A DNA stretch of 64,000 bases, taken from the NCBI RefSeq assembly GCF_900963305.1, contig NC_042525.1, positions 5,543,921 through 5,607,920 on the forward strand. Direction: 5' to 3'. This document shows, piece after piece, positions 40,701 to 49,627 of the stretch (position 1 is its first letter; each line of letters starts with the position of its first letter). Origin of the DNA: Echeneis naucrates (Eukaryota; Chordata; Actinopteri; Carangiformes; Echeneidae). The notes under the pieces are model-generated. The model had not been told where the DNA came from. It ran no database searches and saw nothing but the letters and a program-made list of their open reading frames with translations. The position numbers and the translations under genes were made by a program.

Positions 40701-42267
40701 TGCATCTAAAATTTAAACTTGTATGATTGTCAGAGTATATTACCACACAGTGTTGACATAAAAATGCATTTGTTGTCTAAAAAAACAATACCAATCAAAA
40801 ATGTTTTCTATTTGTGTTGCTTCTAAAATCAGGAGTCTGCAGCAGTTGCTGGACTACACAGAAGATGATCTTGAGGAAACTTTCTGCTTGAATTTCACAG
40901 TAAGATCATTTCCAAACAGGAGTCAACAGTTTCTGTGAAACATAAAGCCTCAAATAAAGTTGTGCTGTCTGCATATCGTATAAATAAAATAGAAACACTG
41001 CCTTTCTGTTTTCTTTTTTTAGATCACAGAGGAAAACTATGGTGCCACCGAGGTTTTGGAATTAGTACCAAATGGCGAGGACATCAATGTAAATAAATCA
41101 AACAGGTAAAATTTTCTCATTTGTCTTGTAAACCAATAGCAGATCTTGTTTAAGGGAATTGTAGCAAAATCCACCAGCTGTCTGCTGTCTGAAATCTGCC
41201 CATTTTGCTTGCTTCATGTGTCTCATGTGCATGAGGCATTTGTCTTTATTTTCATACTGATTCCCTCTTTTTTCTCTCCAGGCAGGACTTCGTCAATGCA
41301 TACGTTGACTATGTTTTCAATACATCAGTGGCCCCACTGTTTGAGTGTTTCTATGCAGGATTTCACAAAGTGTGTGGCGGAAAGGTTTTAGAGCTGTTCC
41401 AACCCAATGAACTCCAAGCCATGGTCATTGGCAACACCAATTATGACTGGACGGAGCTTGAAAAGGTCTGTTTCAGTATTGGCAAATGAAAATATGTCAT
41501 GTCAGCAACTTAATTTGTCAGTCTAACGAGTTTAAAGGAATAGAGTGTACAATTTGGTGTGCTTTATTGAGAGAAATTAGGTTTTCTTAAGAACATAATC
41601 GCTTAAATATTTAAACATTGTTGTACTACAAGTAGGTTAACGTGAGCCAGTCATGCTCCATAGACAACAGGAGCTGCCATGTTGCACTGCCAGAACTGAC
41701 TTTCACCTGAAGAACAATAAAGGTTCTCCTTCTATTATAGAAAGTGAGAGGATGGGGATAAAATTGTTTGCTATAAGCAGCCTCACTGCTACATGCCGGT
41801 AAATACCACACACTGGTTCCTTAAACTGTACAAATGATTTTTGTCTCGCCTCCCAGAGCACAGAGTACAAAGGGGAGTACTGGGCCGACCACCCCACCAT
41901 CAGGCTCTTCTGGGAGGTTTTCCACTCTCTTCCCTTAGAGAAGAAAAAGCAGTTCCTCTGTAAGTACGATATCAGAGAAGCTCGTGTTTCGGTTATGTGA
42001 CTTCACGTATGTCTGGTGTTCAGCTGAAGAAATGAAAACCTGTCTCTCTCCCTTCCAGTGTTCCTCACAGGAAGTGACCGCATACCCATCTTAGGCATGA
42101 AATGCCTGAAACTGGTGATCCAGCCCACCGGGGGAGGAGAGCATTATTTACCTGTCGCCCACACCTGCTTCAACCTGCTGGACCTTCCCAAATACACAAC
42201 TCTGGAAACGCTCCGAGAGAAGCTTCTACAGGCTATAGATCACAATCAAGGCTTTAATCTTGCCTGA
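34745..42267 (+). CDS. herc4: HERC4, RCC1-like and HECT-domain E3 ubiquitin ligase
   Basis: E3 ligase with an N-terminal RCC1 propeller and a C-terminal HECT domain. Exons: 34745-34970, 35056-35215, 35444-35520, 35617-35838, 35917-36008, 36658-36788, 36924-37072, 37203-37276, 37468-37592, 37729-37788, 38119-38230, 38846-39035, 39134-39306, 39412-39531, 39631-39729, 39854-40021, 40203-40346, 40458-40624, 40833-40899, 41023-41105, 41282-41465, 41857-41959, 42059-42267. They give 1044 residues in frame (human about 1050). The first seven exons carry RCC1 repeats (WGNASYGQLGLGG, GCNDLGQLGHE, WGRNKFGQLGLND). The HECT domain has VDAGGVRKEFF, GLAIYN and the catalytic Cys1012 in HTCFNLLDLPKY (codon 42166-42168). 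The start MLCWGNASYGQLGLGGIDEE separates HERC4 from HERC3. One donor (36009, gttaag) is non-optimal. Confidence 0.96.
41530..41826. mobile_element. Teleost MITE-like DNA transposon in HERC4 intron
   Basis: The ends are imperfect inverted repeats: left gtttaaaggaatagagtg, right (reverse complement) gtttaaggaaccagtgtg. The interior has gctgccatgttgcac, aaggttctccttct and ccacacactggttcctta, wording shared from memory with a very abundant non-autonomous teleost element. It is about 297 bp with no coding capacity. Confidence 0.65.
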
Positions 42268-42973
42268 ACATGCACTGAAATGCCTAGAACTCCGCATCGA
42301 GACTGATGATGGAAACCACACTTCCAAATAGTTTGTTTTCTGCAGACCTGAACACTGGTTGGAAAGGGAAGAAGGACATGTGTCACTAGAAATGATTAAG
42401 ACTTGTATAACTAGACTTTGACCATAATCTTGATTTTAGTTTCTCAGCTTTTTTGTTCAAAGCCATTGCAGTATTTGATGCCCCGTTACAAGTCAACTCA
42501 CATTTGATATTGCTCTTGTACATAAGCTTTTATTCATGTTTGGATATGGCAAGTATTAAGAAGATGACTACTAGTATTTACAGGGCATAGATACAGCAAC
42601 ATGAACACCTGCAAGATATAATTAAATACAGCAGTTCTACCGCTCTGGAGCTCACACTGTAAATGAGATGTTTCTGTCATGTTTATACTGTTGGACCGTT
42701 TTGTTTTTTTAACACAGAATCTAATGAAGTCCAAGCACTGTGGCCTCAGAACAAACAGATTTGGGTCAACACTGTTCTTTTATGGCGTAGCTTTAGCTGC
42801 TCACATTGTATTTTACAGGTGTTCCTGATTGTTGTGTCCACCCCCTCGTGTACTAAACATTTGAATCCAGACATGTGAGCTAACCCTCTTTATGTTAATT
42901 TCTGTTGTGACATCGACTTGAGAGCAGTGCAGAGCTTTGAATTTTCTCGGCTTTAGGCCTGAAGCAATCCACA

Positions 42974-42979
42974 AATAAA
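42974..42979 (+). terminator. Poly(A) signal of HERC4
   Basis: AATAAA about 700 bp after the HERC4 stop and only about 75 bp from the opposing COX5B signal. Confidence 0.6.
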
Positions 42980-43053
42980 ACAAAGTAAAGCCACTGAAAT
43001 TACAGTGTGTTACTTTGGAGATAAAATATCATCTTATTGTTTCAGAAATTATC

Positions 43054-43059
43054 TTTATT
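43054..43059 (-). terminator. Poly(A) signal of COX5B
   Basis: AATAAA on the minus strand about 450 bp beyond the COX5B stop. It faces the HERC4 signal, so the two 3' ends nearly touch. Confidence 0.55.
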
Positions 43060-43509
43060 TGGTCAAAAACATTTTCTTTTTTTTTTTTACTGTTAAGGAT
43101 GCCCTGTCATCATGAAATGTTTGGTTAATCAAGTGGAACATTAGAATCCAGTTCATAAGAAGTCGGGGTGTCCTTAGTCTACAGTCTTTTACCTTTTCAT
43201 GAGCGAAATTGGCATTTTTTTGTGATAGGAGCCTAGTGGAGGTGGCATGCACGTAGGATCACTCAAATCCAGTTACTTCCAGTCTTTGGTAGTATGAATG
43301 TATGCATCAGTAGTCGTCTTAGCACTGAACTCAGTTTGTTTAAAAAGTGGACAGCAGAGTTTGGGCAATTTAAATCAGTTTTACATTTTAATGATAAACT
43401 GTACATGTTGAATGATATTCACACACACTGCAGTACACGGACATGAAGGAGGCCAATATGAATGTCTGTGATATTCCATCCGTAACGGGGCAAAAACTTC
43501 AGTGTAGTT

Positions 43510-44713
43510 TCAATGTGGCAGTTCATTGTGGACCAGTTTATAGTAGGCACCACAAGAAGGGCAGCGCTGGGACGGTCCATCATGGAGCCAAAACCACACA
43601 ATAGCAGTGTTGTCCTCCTCACCTACAGATAATTCGAATATCAGTAATCTGTTTAAGAATGTACGCGTTCATGGGGGGAAAAAAGAAAAATGGGAATTAC
43701 GTTGAATATACAACACTTACACAGGCAGCCCACCAGCCTCTTGTTTCCAGTGCACGGAACAATCTGAGGGTCTTCCTTGGTGGCGCTGTAGGATTTGGGT
43801 ACTCGCACACTATAGGGATCCTGTGATGTTAATGTAAAAGTAATGAGTGCTAATTTAAACTCGGTGCACTTGTTTGAATAGTTTCCTGTATACCTTTCCC
43901 TCTTTGAAGCCCATAATTATACGCCGCTCCAGACCAGTGGCCTGTTCCTCATCTGTGGGAATTCCTGAAAAATGACACAGCACATATATTTATGAAGACG
44001 TTGGTTTTAAATTATAAAGCACCTTCAGAGTCACCAGGCAGGGGTGATATTCTCTGTATGTCACAGTGGGACTGCCGTTTGCGCTCCAGTGCCAGTGAAA
44101 GTGCACGTCTGCAGCGGACACCTCCCACATCAACATGCCACTGTGCCCTATCACAGAGCTGGCATCGAACCCACGGCCGGCTGCCAAAGGAGGCGGGTCT
44201 ATCACGGGCCTTTCCGCGAGTTCCAGTCCAAATGACCTTCATTATTTTGATTTAAACCAAAGTGGAGCGCATCTGTGTGTCTACATGTCACCGCAAAACA
44301 AAGACTCCTCTAACAAGATATGAGAAGAAATATTATGCGTAAAATTTCAATGTTACTCATCTTCTGTATTAAAAAAGTATGAACTAACACAGTTATAATG
44401 AGGGTCTGTGTGTGATACTGAGTTTAAGGCAACAAACTGCGCCATAAACTAAAAATATAACTTCACTCCAACACCGCTGACGATGACAGTTGCGCTTCTG
44501 CTGCAGCCTGCGTATTTATTTTAAGGCGCAAATCTTCATATGTATATATATATAGATAGATAGATATAGATAAACAATAAAATAAATAAAATAAAATAAA
44601 AAAGAAAAAGCAGACTCACCTCCTCCTGAGGCCATACTGCGGTACAGCGGTCTGAGCGCCACATTGCTCCTCAGTGTTGTAGCACAAGCCCGGAGCAGAA
44701 GTCGTCCGGCCAT
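43510..44713 (-). CDS. cox5b: COX5B, cytochrome c oxidase subunit 5B
   Basis: Nuclear-encoded zinc-binding subunit of respiratory complex IV on the matrix side. Exons on the minus strand: 44713-44620, 43964-43894, 43820-43721, 43622-43510, giving 125 residues. The N-terminus [16 protein letters not shown] is an Arg-rich amphipathic mitochondrial presequence. The mature part has [38 protein letters not shown], and the zinc Cys pairs in VGCLCEED and [13 protein letters not shown]. Length and ending (NELPH) fit the family. It is transcribed away from the neighbouring 7SL gene, with about 590 bp between starts. Confidence 0.95.
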
Positions 44714-45189
44714 GACTCCAGGTCTCTCTCTCAGGTACCGAGACCTGAAAACAGCTGTCTCCTGGACTGACGCGACCCCGAACCGCCTGAGTGACAGGTG
44801 AGGAGACCAATGAGGAGCAGGCATGTCGGCTGGACGGACCAATCACAGTGCAGCAGGTGGGACTCACTGAGAAATTCAGAGGAAATGGAGAGATTTAAAT
44901 TAATCCACCACTTTAAAACAATATGGGATTATTTTAGATCTACTTATTTGAAAGTAAAGTCACCACTGTTTAAATTCAAATGTTATTTTGTCAGTAAAAA
45001 TAACAAAATGCGTTAAAGTGTCTGAGCTATTTGTATCGATTATCGATTTTCTATCGTTTATTTTACAATTAAAAATATTAAAAACGAAATGAAAGCTAGA
45101 GTTTTATCAAACGTTAAAATCAGTTGAGTCAGATCACAGACTGTTGTGGTTGTTGGTCTTTGGTCGTCTGCAATTAAATTCAACTCAAA
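44714..45189. other. COX5B-7SL divergent spacer
   Basis: Contains the COX5B upstream region, then AT-rich sequence (44880-45180) without recognisable features. The 7SL inverted repeat begins at about 45190. Confidence 0.5.
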
Positions 45190-45251
45190 TTCAAACTCTG
45201 CAGAGCCTCTTCTCCGTCAACTTCACCGCCAGGTGTCGCCATCCACGTCGG

Positions 45252-45259
45252 TGACGTCA
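45252..45259 (+). promoter_or_regulatory. CRE/ATF site of 7SL copy 1
   Basis: Palindromic TGACGTCA at about -50 to -43 from the 7SL start. Human 7SL is known to have an ATF/CRE element at essentially this place, which is needed together with internal elements for pol III transcription. Confidence 0.8.
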
Positions 45260-45301
45260 CCGGCGCAAAAGCTAAAAGCCCGATCCGGAAGCGTATCTCT
45301 C

Positions 45302-45599
45302 GCCGGGTGCGGTGGCGCGCGCCTGTAATCCAAGTTACCGGGAGGCTGAGGCTGGCGGAGCGTTTGAGCTCAGGAGCTCTGGGCTGCAGCGGACTATGTC
45401 GATCGGGTGTCCGCACTAAGTTCGGTATCGATATGGTGCTCCGGGGGGAGCCCCGGATCACCAGGTCGCCTAAGGAGGGGTGCACCGGCCCAGGTCGGAC
45501 ACGGAGCAGGTCAAAGCCCCCGTGCCGCTCAGTAGTGGGATCGCGCCCGTGAATAGACGCTGTAGTGCAGCCTGAGTAAGACAGCGGGACCCAGTCTTT
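45302..45599 (+). ncRNA. rn7sl: 7SL RNA (signal recognition particle RNA), copy 1
   Basis: RNA scaffold of SRP, which targets nascent secretory proteins to the ER. The 298-nt sequence begins gccgggtgcggtggcgcgcg and has the Alu-domain cctgtaatcc, the ggctgaggctgg box and the S-domain words gatcgggtgtccgcactaag, gcctaaggaggggtg, ggcccaggtcgg, ggagcaggtcaaa and tcagtagtgggatcgcgcc. All align closely with human 7SL from memory. The helix-8 tip reads cggacacgg where human has cggaaacgg. Only three T follow directly; the first strong pol III terminator is a T5 at 45627-45631. Confidence 0.95.
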
Positions 45600-45762
45600 A
45601 TGCTGCCTCTACACACACACAGCGCCTTTTTAACCACACTACACGGCCCCCATCCTTCCTCTTTTACTCCATCTTTTACACTGAAACCCTCCACAAACCT
45701 CCACAAACAGAAGGACACTAACGCTCCAACACCGCCTCCACCTGGAGGACCGGATACCAACA

Positions 45763-46273
45763 TCTCTGAACTCTGAACTGAACTAATGTACTTCGTTTGT
45801 ATTTTATATTTTACTAACTGCTGCAGTGACCAATTGCATTCGTTATTTAATTCAAATTGCATATACCAATAACATGTTGCCTATGATACTCTCCAACACT
45901 GTTCATCCCCTTTATTTTAATGCATTCATTTCAGGGAAGTCCGGAAGATTTAACTTGCAAAGAGTAAATATGTATCATGCATATACATACATGCATACAT
46001 ATGTATGTGTCATATGTATGTATTCAGTAAAAAAGTTCACCTTTCTGTATAAAACAACGTAAAAGAAAAAGGGGAAAGAAAAATAAATGAAATCAACAAA
46101 AGTGGCTTAGAGGGATAAACGGAGTGTCTCTGATCAAGCTTTCATCCCGGAATGAAAAATATAAATACTGAGGTCACTTACATTTAGACATGGAGTGAAA
46201 GATTCACTTCATTCGGCGTCCTGCAGCTTTTTCTCATGTTGTAATGAATGAAGTGAGATCAGTGTGATGTGGT
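45763..46273. other. Spacer between the 7SL arms
   Basis: AT-rich, unique-looking sequence of 511 bp. It contains a palindromic TATG/CATA stretch at about 45980-46025 (catacatatgtatgtg and similar). No gene is visible. It would form the loop if the two arms paired. Confidence 0.6.
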
Positions 46274-46435
46274 TGTTGGTATCCGGTCCTCCAGGTGGAG
46301 GCGGTGTTGGAGCGGCAGTGTCCTTCTGTTTGTGGAGGTTTGTGGAGGTTTTCAGTGTAAAAGATGGAGTAAAGGAGGAAGGATGGGGCCGTGTAGTGTG
46401 GTTAAAAAGGCGCTGTGTGTGTGTAGAGGCAGCAT

Positions 46436-46733
46436 AAAGACTGGGTCCCGCTGTCTTACTCAGGCTGCACTACAGCGTCTATTCACGGGCGCGATCCCAC
46501 TACTGAGCGGCACGGGGGCTTTGACCTGCTCCGTGTCCGACCTGGGCCGGTGCACCCCTCCTTAGGCGACCTGGTGATCCGGGGCTCCCCCCGGAGCACC
46601 ATATCGATACCGAACTTAGTGCGGACACCCGATCGACATAGTCCGCTGCAGCCCAGAGCTCCTGAGCTCAAACGCTCCGCCAGCCTCAGCCTCCCGGTAA
46701 CTTGGATTACAGGCGCGCGCCACCGCACCCGGC
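46436..46733 (-). ncRNA. rn7sl: 7SL RNA (signal recognition particle RNA), copy 2
   Basis: Same 298-nt RNA on the opposite strand, with its 5' end at 46733 pointing towards copy 1. The long shared translation in both copies shows that most of the gene is base-identical. Promoter and downstream T5 are kept, so both copies look functional. Confidence 0.95.
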
Positions 46734-46776
46734 GAGAGACACGCTTCCGGATCGGGCTTTTAGCTTTTGCGTCGGT

Positions 46777-46784
46777 GACGTCAC
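46777..46784 (-). promoter_or_regulatory. CRE/ATF site of 7SL copy 2
   Basis: TGACGTCA 44-51 bp upstream of the copy 2 start, the same spacing as in copy 1, although the flanking bases differ (gtcggTGACGTCAccgtcg). Conservation of the core against a changed flank argues for function. Confidence 0.8.
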
Positions 46785-46845
46785 CGTCGTGGACGGCGAC
46801 ACCTGGCGGTGAAGTTGACGGAGAAGAGGCTCTGCAGAGTTTGAA

Positions 46846-48755
46846 TCGACTGATAAAAAATGTGAGAATGAAGACTGCGGTGAGTTTATCTGCTCGGGTG
46901 AAGTGACTTCTCGCTGTGTTTGGCTTTGTTGGTGTTGTCATAGTTAACGTGCTGCTGCTTTAGTTTGGTTTATTAGCACATTACGGTAACTATGAGAAAG
47001 ACTACATGATAAAACACTGCAGGGGAAGTTAGAAGTCAGAAAAGGCTGATGTAAGTACTAAAAGCATCAGATGCCTTTTTCTGCTCAGTTGAACTCGCTT
47101 GGTGGTTTGAGCTGCTCTGTTTGTTCCTGGATGTGACTTTATTATTCGTGGCCTCAGATCACTAAAGTGCAAACCTTCCTTTGACATGAATGTCAATCTG
47201 CATCTATATGGAAATTTTTCTTCTTTTCTCCACTCATGATACAAATACTAGTTAATTCCAGAGTTAGGTGATGCCCAGAAGATTTAATTTCCAAAGAAAT
47301 CACTAAATATAGTGTGTAAAATGTGTGTACTGTAGCAAATCCTTCTGCATAAAAGAGCTTAAATAAAGTGGCCAACATGCACCTAAACTTGGTATTAGAG
47401 TAAATATCCTTTTCTCCCATTCATGCAGAATTTACTTTGACTAATGTGAAATCTTTGTTTTTCTATCAGTGAATTAAGAAAAGGCATGTTGTTGCTTGTC
47501 CATGAAACTGCGATTAAGACCCCAGATTCTAAAGTCAAAAGCAGTTCAGGTATAAATTTACTGGTGCTTCAACTTCCAGACCAGTTATTAAAATTTAATT
47601 AGTTGTTAAGAGAAAATTATCATGTGTTAATGAAAATGCCAAAGATTTTTTTCAGAACTACAGAATTTAAATAATCATCATTTTATGTATGTGAAAATAT
47701 CTAAATGTTTGAAGAAGAAATTGAGAAAAACTTGTAAATAAGATATAAAAAAGAAGTTTATTATGACATGAAGATCCCATTGTAGGCCAACAACTATGGA
47801 TGAGGTCAAAGACAGAAGCATCACATTGTACATCATCTGGAAATGAGCTGCAAAAACCTGTAAAACAAAGGGAATGATCATTACACAGGGTCCAGGTACA
47901 GCACAGCATGAGCTTCTAAAACAAAGTCATGAACAGTGAACAGGAATGCACAGAACACATTTAGAACCTGTCTGACATTGGCTCTTCGAAGATGAAACCA
48001 ATGTTGGAGAATAGTTGTAATCCAACATTGATGTATGAACTGTTTCTGTCTATCTTTTGTCATTTACGCACAACATCAGATGAAGATCCAATGGAGTGAG
48101 AGTGAAACAAAGTGAAAAATAAACTCTCAGTACTCTCTGGTGGACAAAGTCACATTTTTCAGCCTATTGCAGCAAAACCTCCCATGCCCAAATATTGGTC
48201 TCATCATTTTCCATGTGTTAATAAGAGAGGTGGGCACTGGTGGGGCGATAGTGGCTGTTGTTGTTGTTATTATAATTAGATATAATTATAATTATAATTA
48301 AAGATTCCACAATCTTTAATATGCAAGCTCTTAGTTTTCCATTGCTATTGAAGATAATTTTTTTGTAACCTACACCTTACACTGTAATGCGTTTGTGATG
48401 GCGACTGCAGGTTAAACACTTTACTCACAAACTTTAAGCTTAGACTTTAAATGTGTGACTACCCAAAGTCCTGGCTGATGAAAAGATGGTGATGGCTGCC
48501 TGTCTATGTCATTTACAGCAGTCTCCAATCCCATTTTAACTAACAACGTAGTAACACAAATCTGTTAGTGTGTAGAAAATCACTGCTCTGGTGATTAGTT
48601 TCAACACTGCTGACTGAAAATGTATTTACTCCGATTTATTTGCAGGTTGTTTACAATCTATTAACAGCAAGTTCTGCACACAGGTACATAAAACGGTCAG
48701 TCCTGCTGGGACACACACTTGTGGTGCACCTTAACCTGCCCTTCCTTACATTCAG
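46846..48755. other. 7SL-MRPS6 intergenic tract
   Basis: No gene identified. An ATG-AAG-ACT-GCG followed by gtgagt at about 46868-46885 looks like a tiny first exon on the plus strand directly beside the 7SL promoter, but no matching second exon was recognised. The rest is AT-rich with a (TAATTA)n-like stretch near 48268-48300. Confidence 0.45.
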
Positions 48756-49088
48756 TCACTGTGTGGGGCCACAGCAGCTGCTGCCGGGGCTCCGGGCCTC
48801 CTTCTTCAGCACAGTCGGTCTCACCACGTCCACGTCGCGGTGCAGGTGATTCAGTAGGCCGGAGAGGATGTCCGGGGACGAGTAAAAATCGAGCAGAAAG
48901 TAAGCCCCCCGGCTGTGCCTCTCGCTGTGTTTGGTGATCTTGTACGGCAGCAGTCTCTCTCCCAAGTTCTCCAAGCTCCTCACCACGGCCCCCCGCTCCA
49001 TCAGACTCTCCACCGTCCGCCGGAGAGCAGCTGCTGTCTCCGGCCGCTGCATTGTCTTCAAGATCAGGGCCAGTTCATATCGAGGCAT
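48756..49088 (-). CDS. mrps6: MRPS6, mitochondrial ribosomal protein bS6m
   Basis: Small-subunit mitoribosome protein of the bacterial S6 family. A single uninterrupted 110-codon frame begins MPRYELALILKTMQRPETAA, followed by MERGAVVRSLENLGERLLPY, then HSRGAYFLLDFYSSPD and HRDVDVVRPTVLKKE. Human MRPS6 is 125 residues with a longer basic tail and, as I recall, three exons. Here no intron interrupts the frame and the tail ends in CCGPTQ. It could be the normal gene with introns lost, or a retrocopy. The intact frame and housekeeping position, divergent from NOLC1 by 539 bp, favour a working gene. Confidence 0.9.
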   Translation of the reverse strand: MPRYELALILKTMQRPETAAALRRTVESLMERGAVVRSLENLGERLLPYKITKHSERHSRGAYFLLDFYSSPDILSGLLNHLHRDVDVVRPTVLKKEARSPGSSCCGPTQ

Positions 49089-49627
49089 GGCTTCAGCTAA
49101 TAAGTCCCCAAATCATGTGTTTAAATCCAGCTGCCTTTAAGTCCGTGTCAATGCCCGATTATAAAGACGACCATGTTATGACACGAGGGACGGGAAAGGT
49201 CCTTTGCGGTGACGTATTAAAGAAGCGCCTCTGTTGACAACGGCTTGGCTAACAAAATGTGAAAAACAAGAGGAAAGGTTTATGAAATGTGGTGTCAATC
49301 AAGTGAAGCATTCACTTTATTGAATGTAGTGTTATTCTTGGATCATAGGGCTGCACATTTGTATCTGAAAACGTTTTAAACAAACATAACGCACACGAGT
49401 TGGCATGAACGGTCTCAACTTATCAACTTCCGGGTGGATATATTTTTTTTATTTAAAGCTCTAACTTTCGTAACTTTTATAGACAATATGTTGTATATTT
49501 TTTAACCTAATCTTTATATTAATTATGTTCAAACAGTATGTTTTTTTTTTCAGGGGACCTTGACTACGTCATCATTAGGCGCCGGACTCCGGAAACTTTC
49601 TTCCCTTCCAGAAAGAGCGTGGTGAAG
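49089..49627. promoter_or_regulatory. MRPS6-NOLC1 bidirectional promoter region
   Basis: 539 bp between divergent start codons. It contains ccggactccggaaactttcttcc near 49582 (ETS-like and pyrimidine start) directly before NOLC1, and an accttccgggtgg-type ETS site near 49427. Shared regulation is an inference from spacing. Confidence 0.45.

Larger units (their letters stand above)
45190..45762 (+). repeat. Left arm of 7SL inverted repeat
   Basis: This arm (about 573 bp) is matched in reverse orientation by 46274-46845. Similarity spans about 110 bp of promoter, the whole 7SL sequence and about 160 bp downstream. It starts at attcaaactctgcagagcc and ends at ccggataccaaca. I counted only a handful of differences. 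A 511-bp unrelated spacer separates the arms. Confidence 0.9.
46274..46845 (-). repeat. Right arm of 7SL inverted repeat
   Basis: Reverse-complement partner of 45190-45762. Differences seen include a few substitutions in the promoter (around the CRE flanks), one C-run length change downstream and a 'gacactg' versus 'gacacta' change. The 7SL part itself appears identical or nearly so. Confidence 0.9.

Noticed and set aside
45302-46733. Alu-like SINE interpretation of the 7SL sequences
   Set aside because: Both copies contain the full S domain as well as the Alu domain and have the natural upstream CRE, so they are whole 7SL genes and not Alu-type dimers.
46868-46885. Tiny plus-strand ATG exon followed by gtgagt beside the 7SL copy 2 promoter
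   Set aside because: No second exon could be found in the next 1.8 kb, so a coding gene cannot be supported.
45307-46941. ORFs of 80-150 codons across the 7SL copies
   Set aside because: They are the translated 7SL RNA on either strand; the identical peptides simply reflect the duplicated RNA gene.
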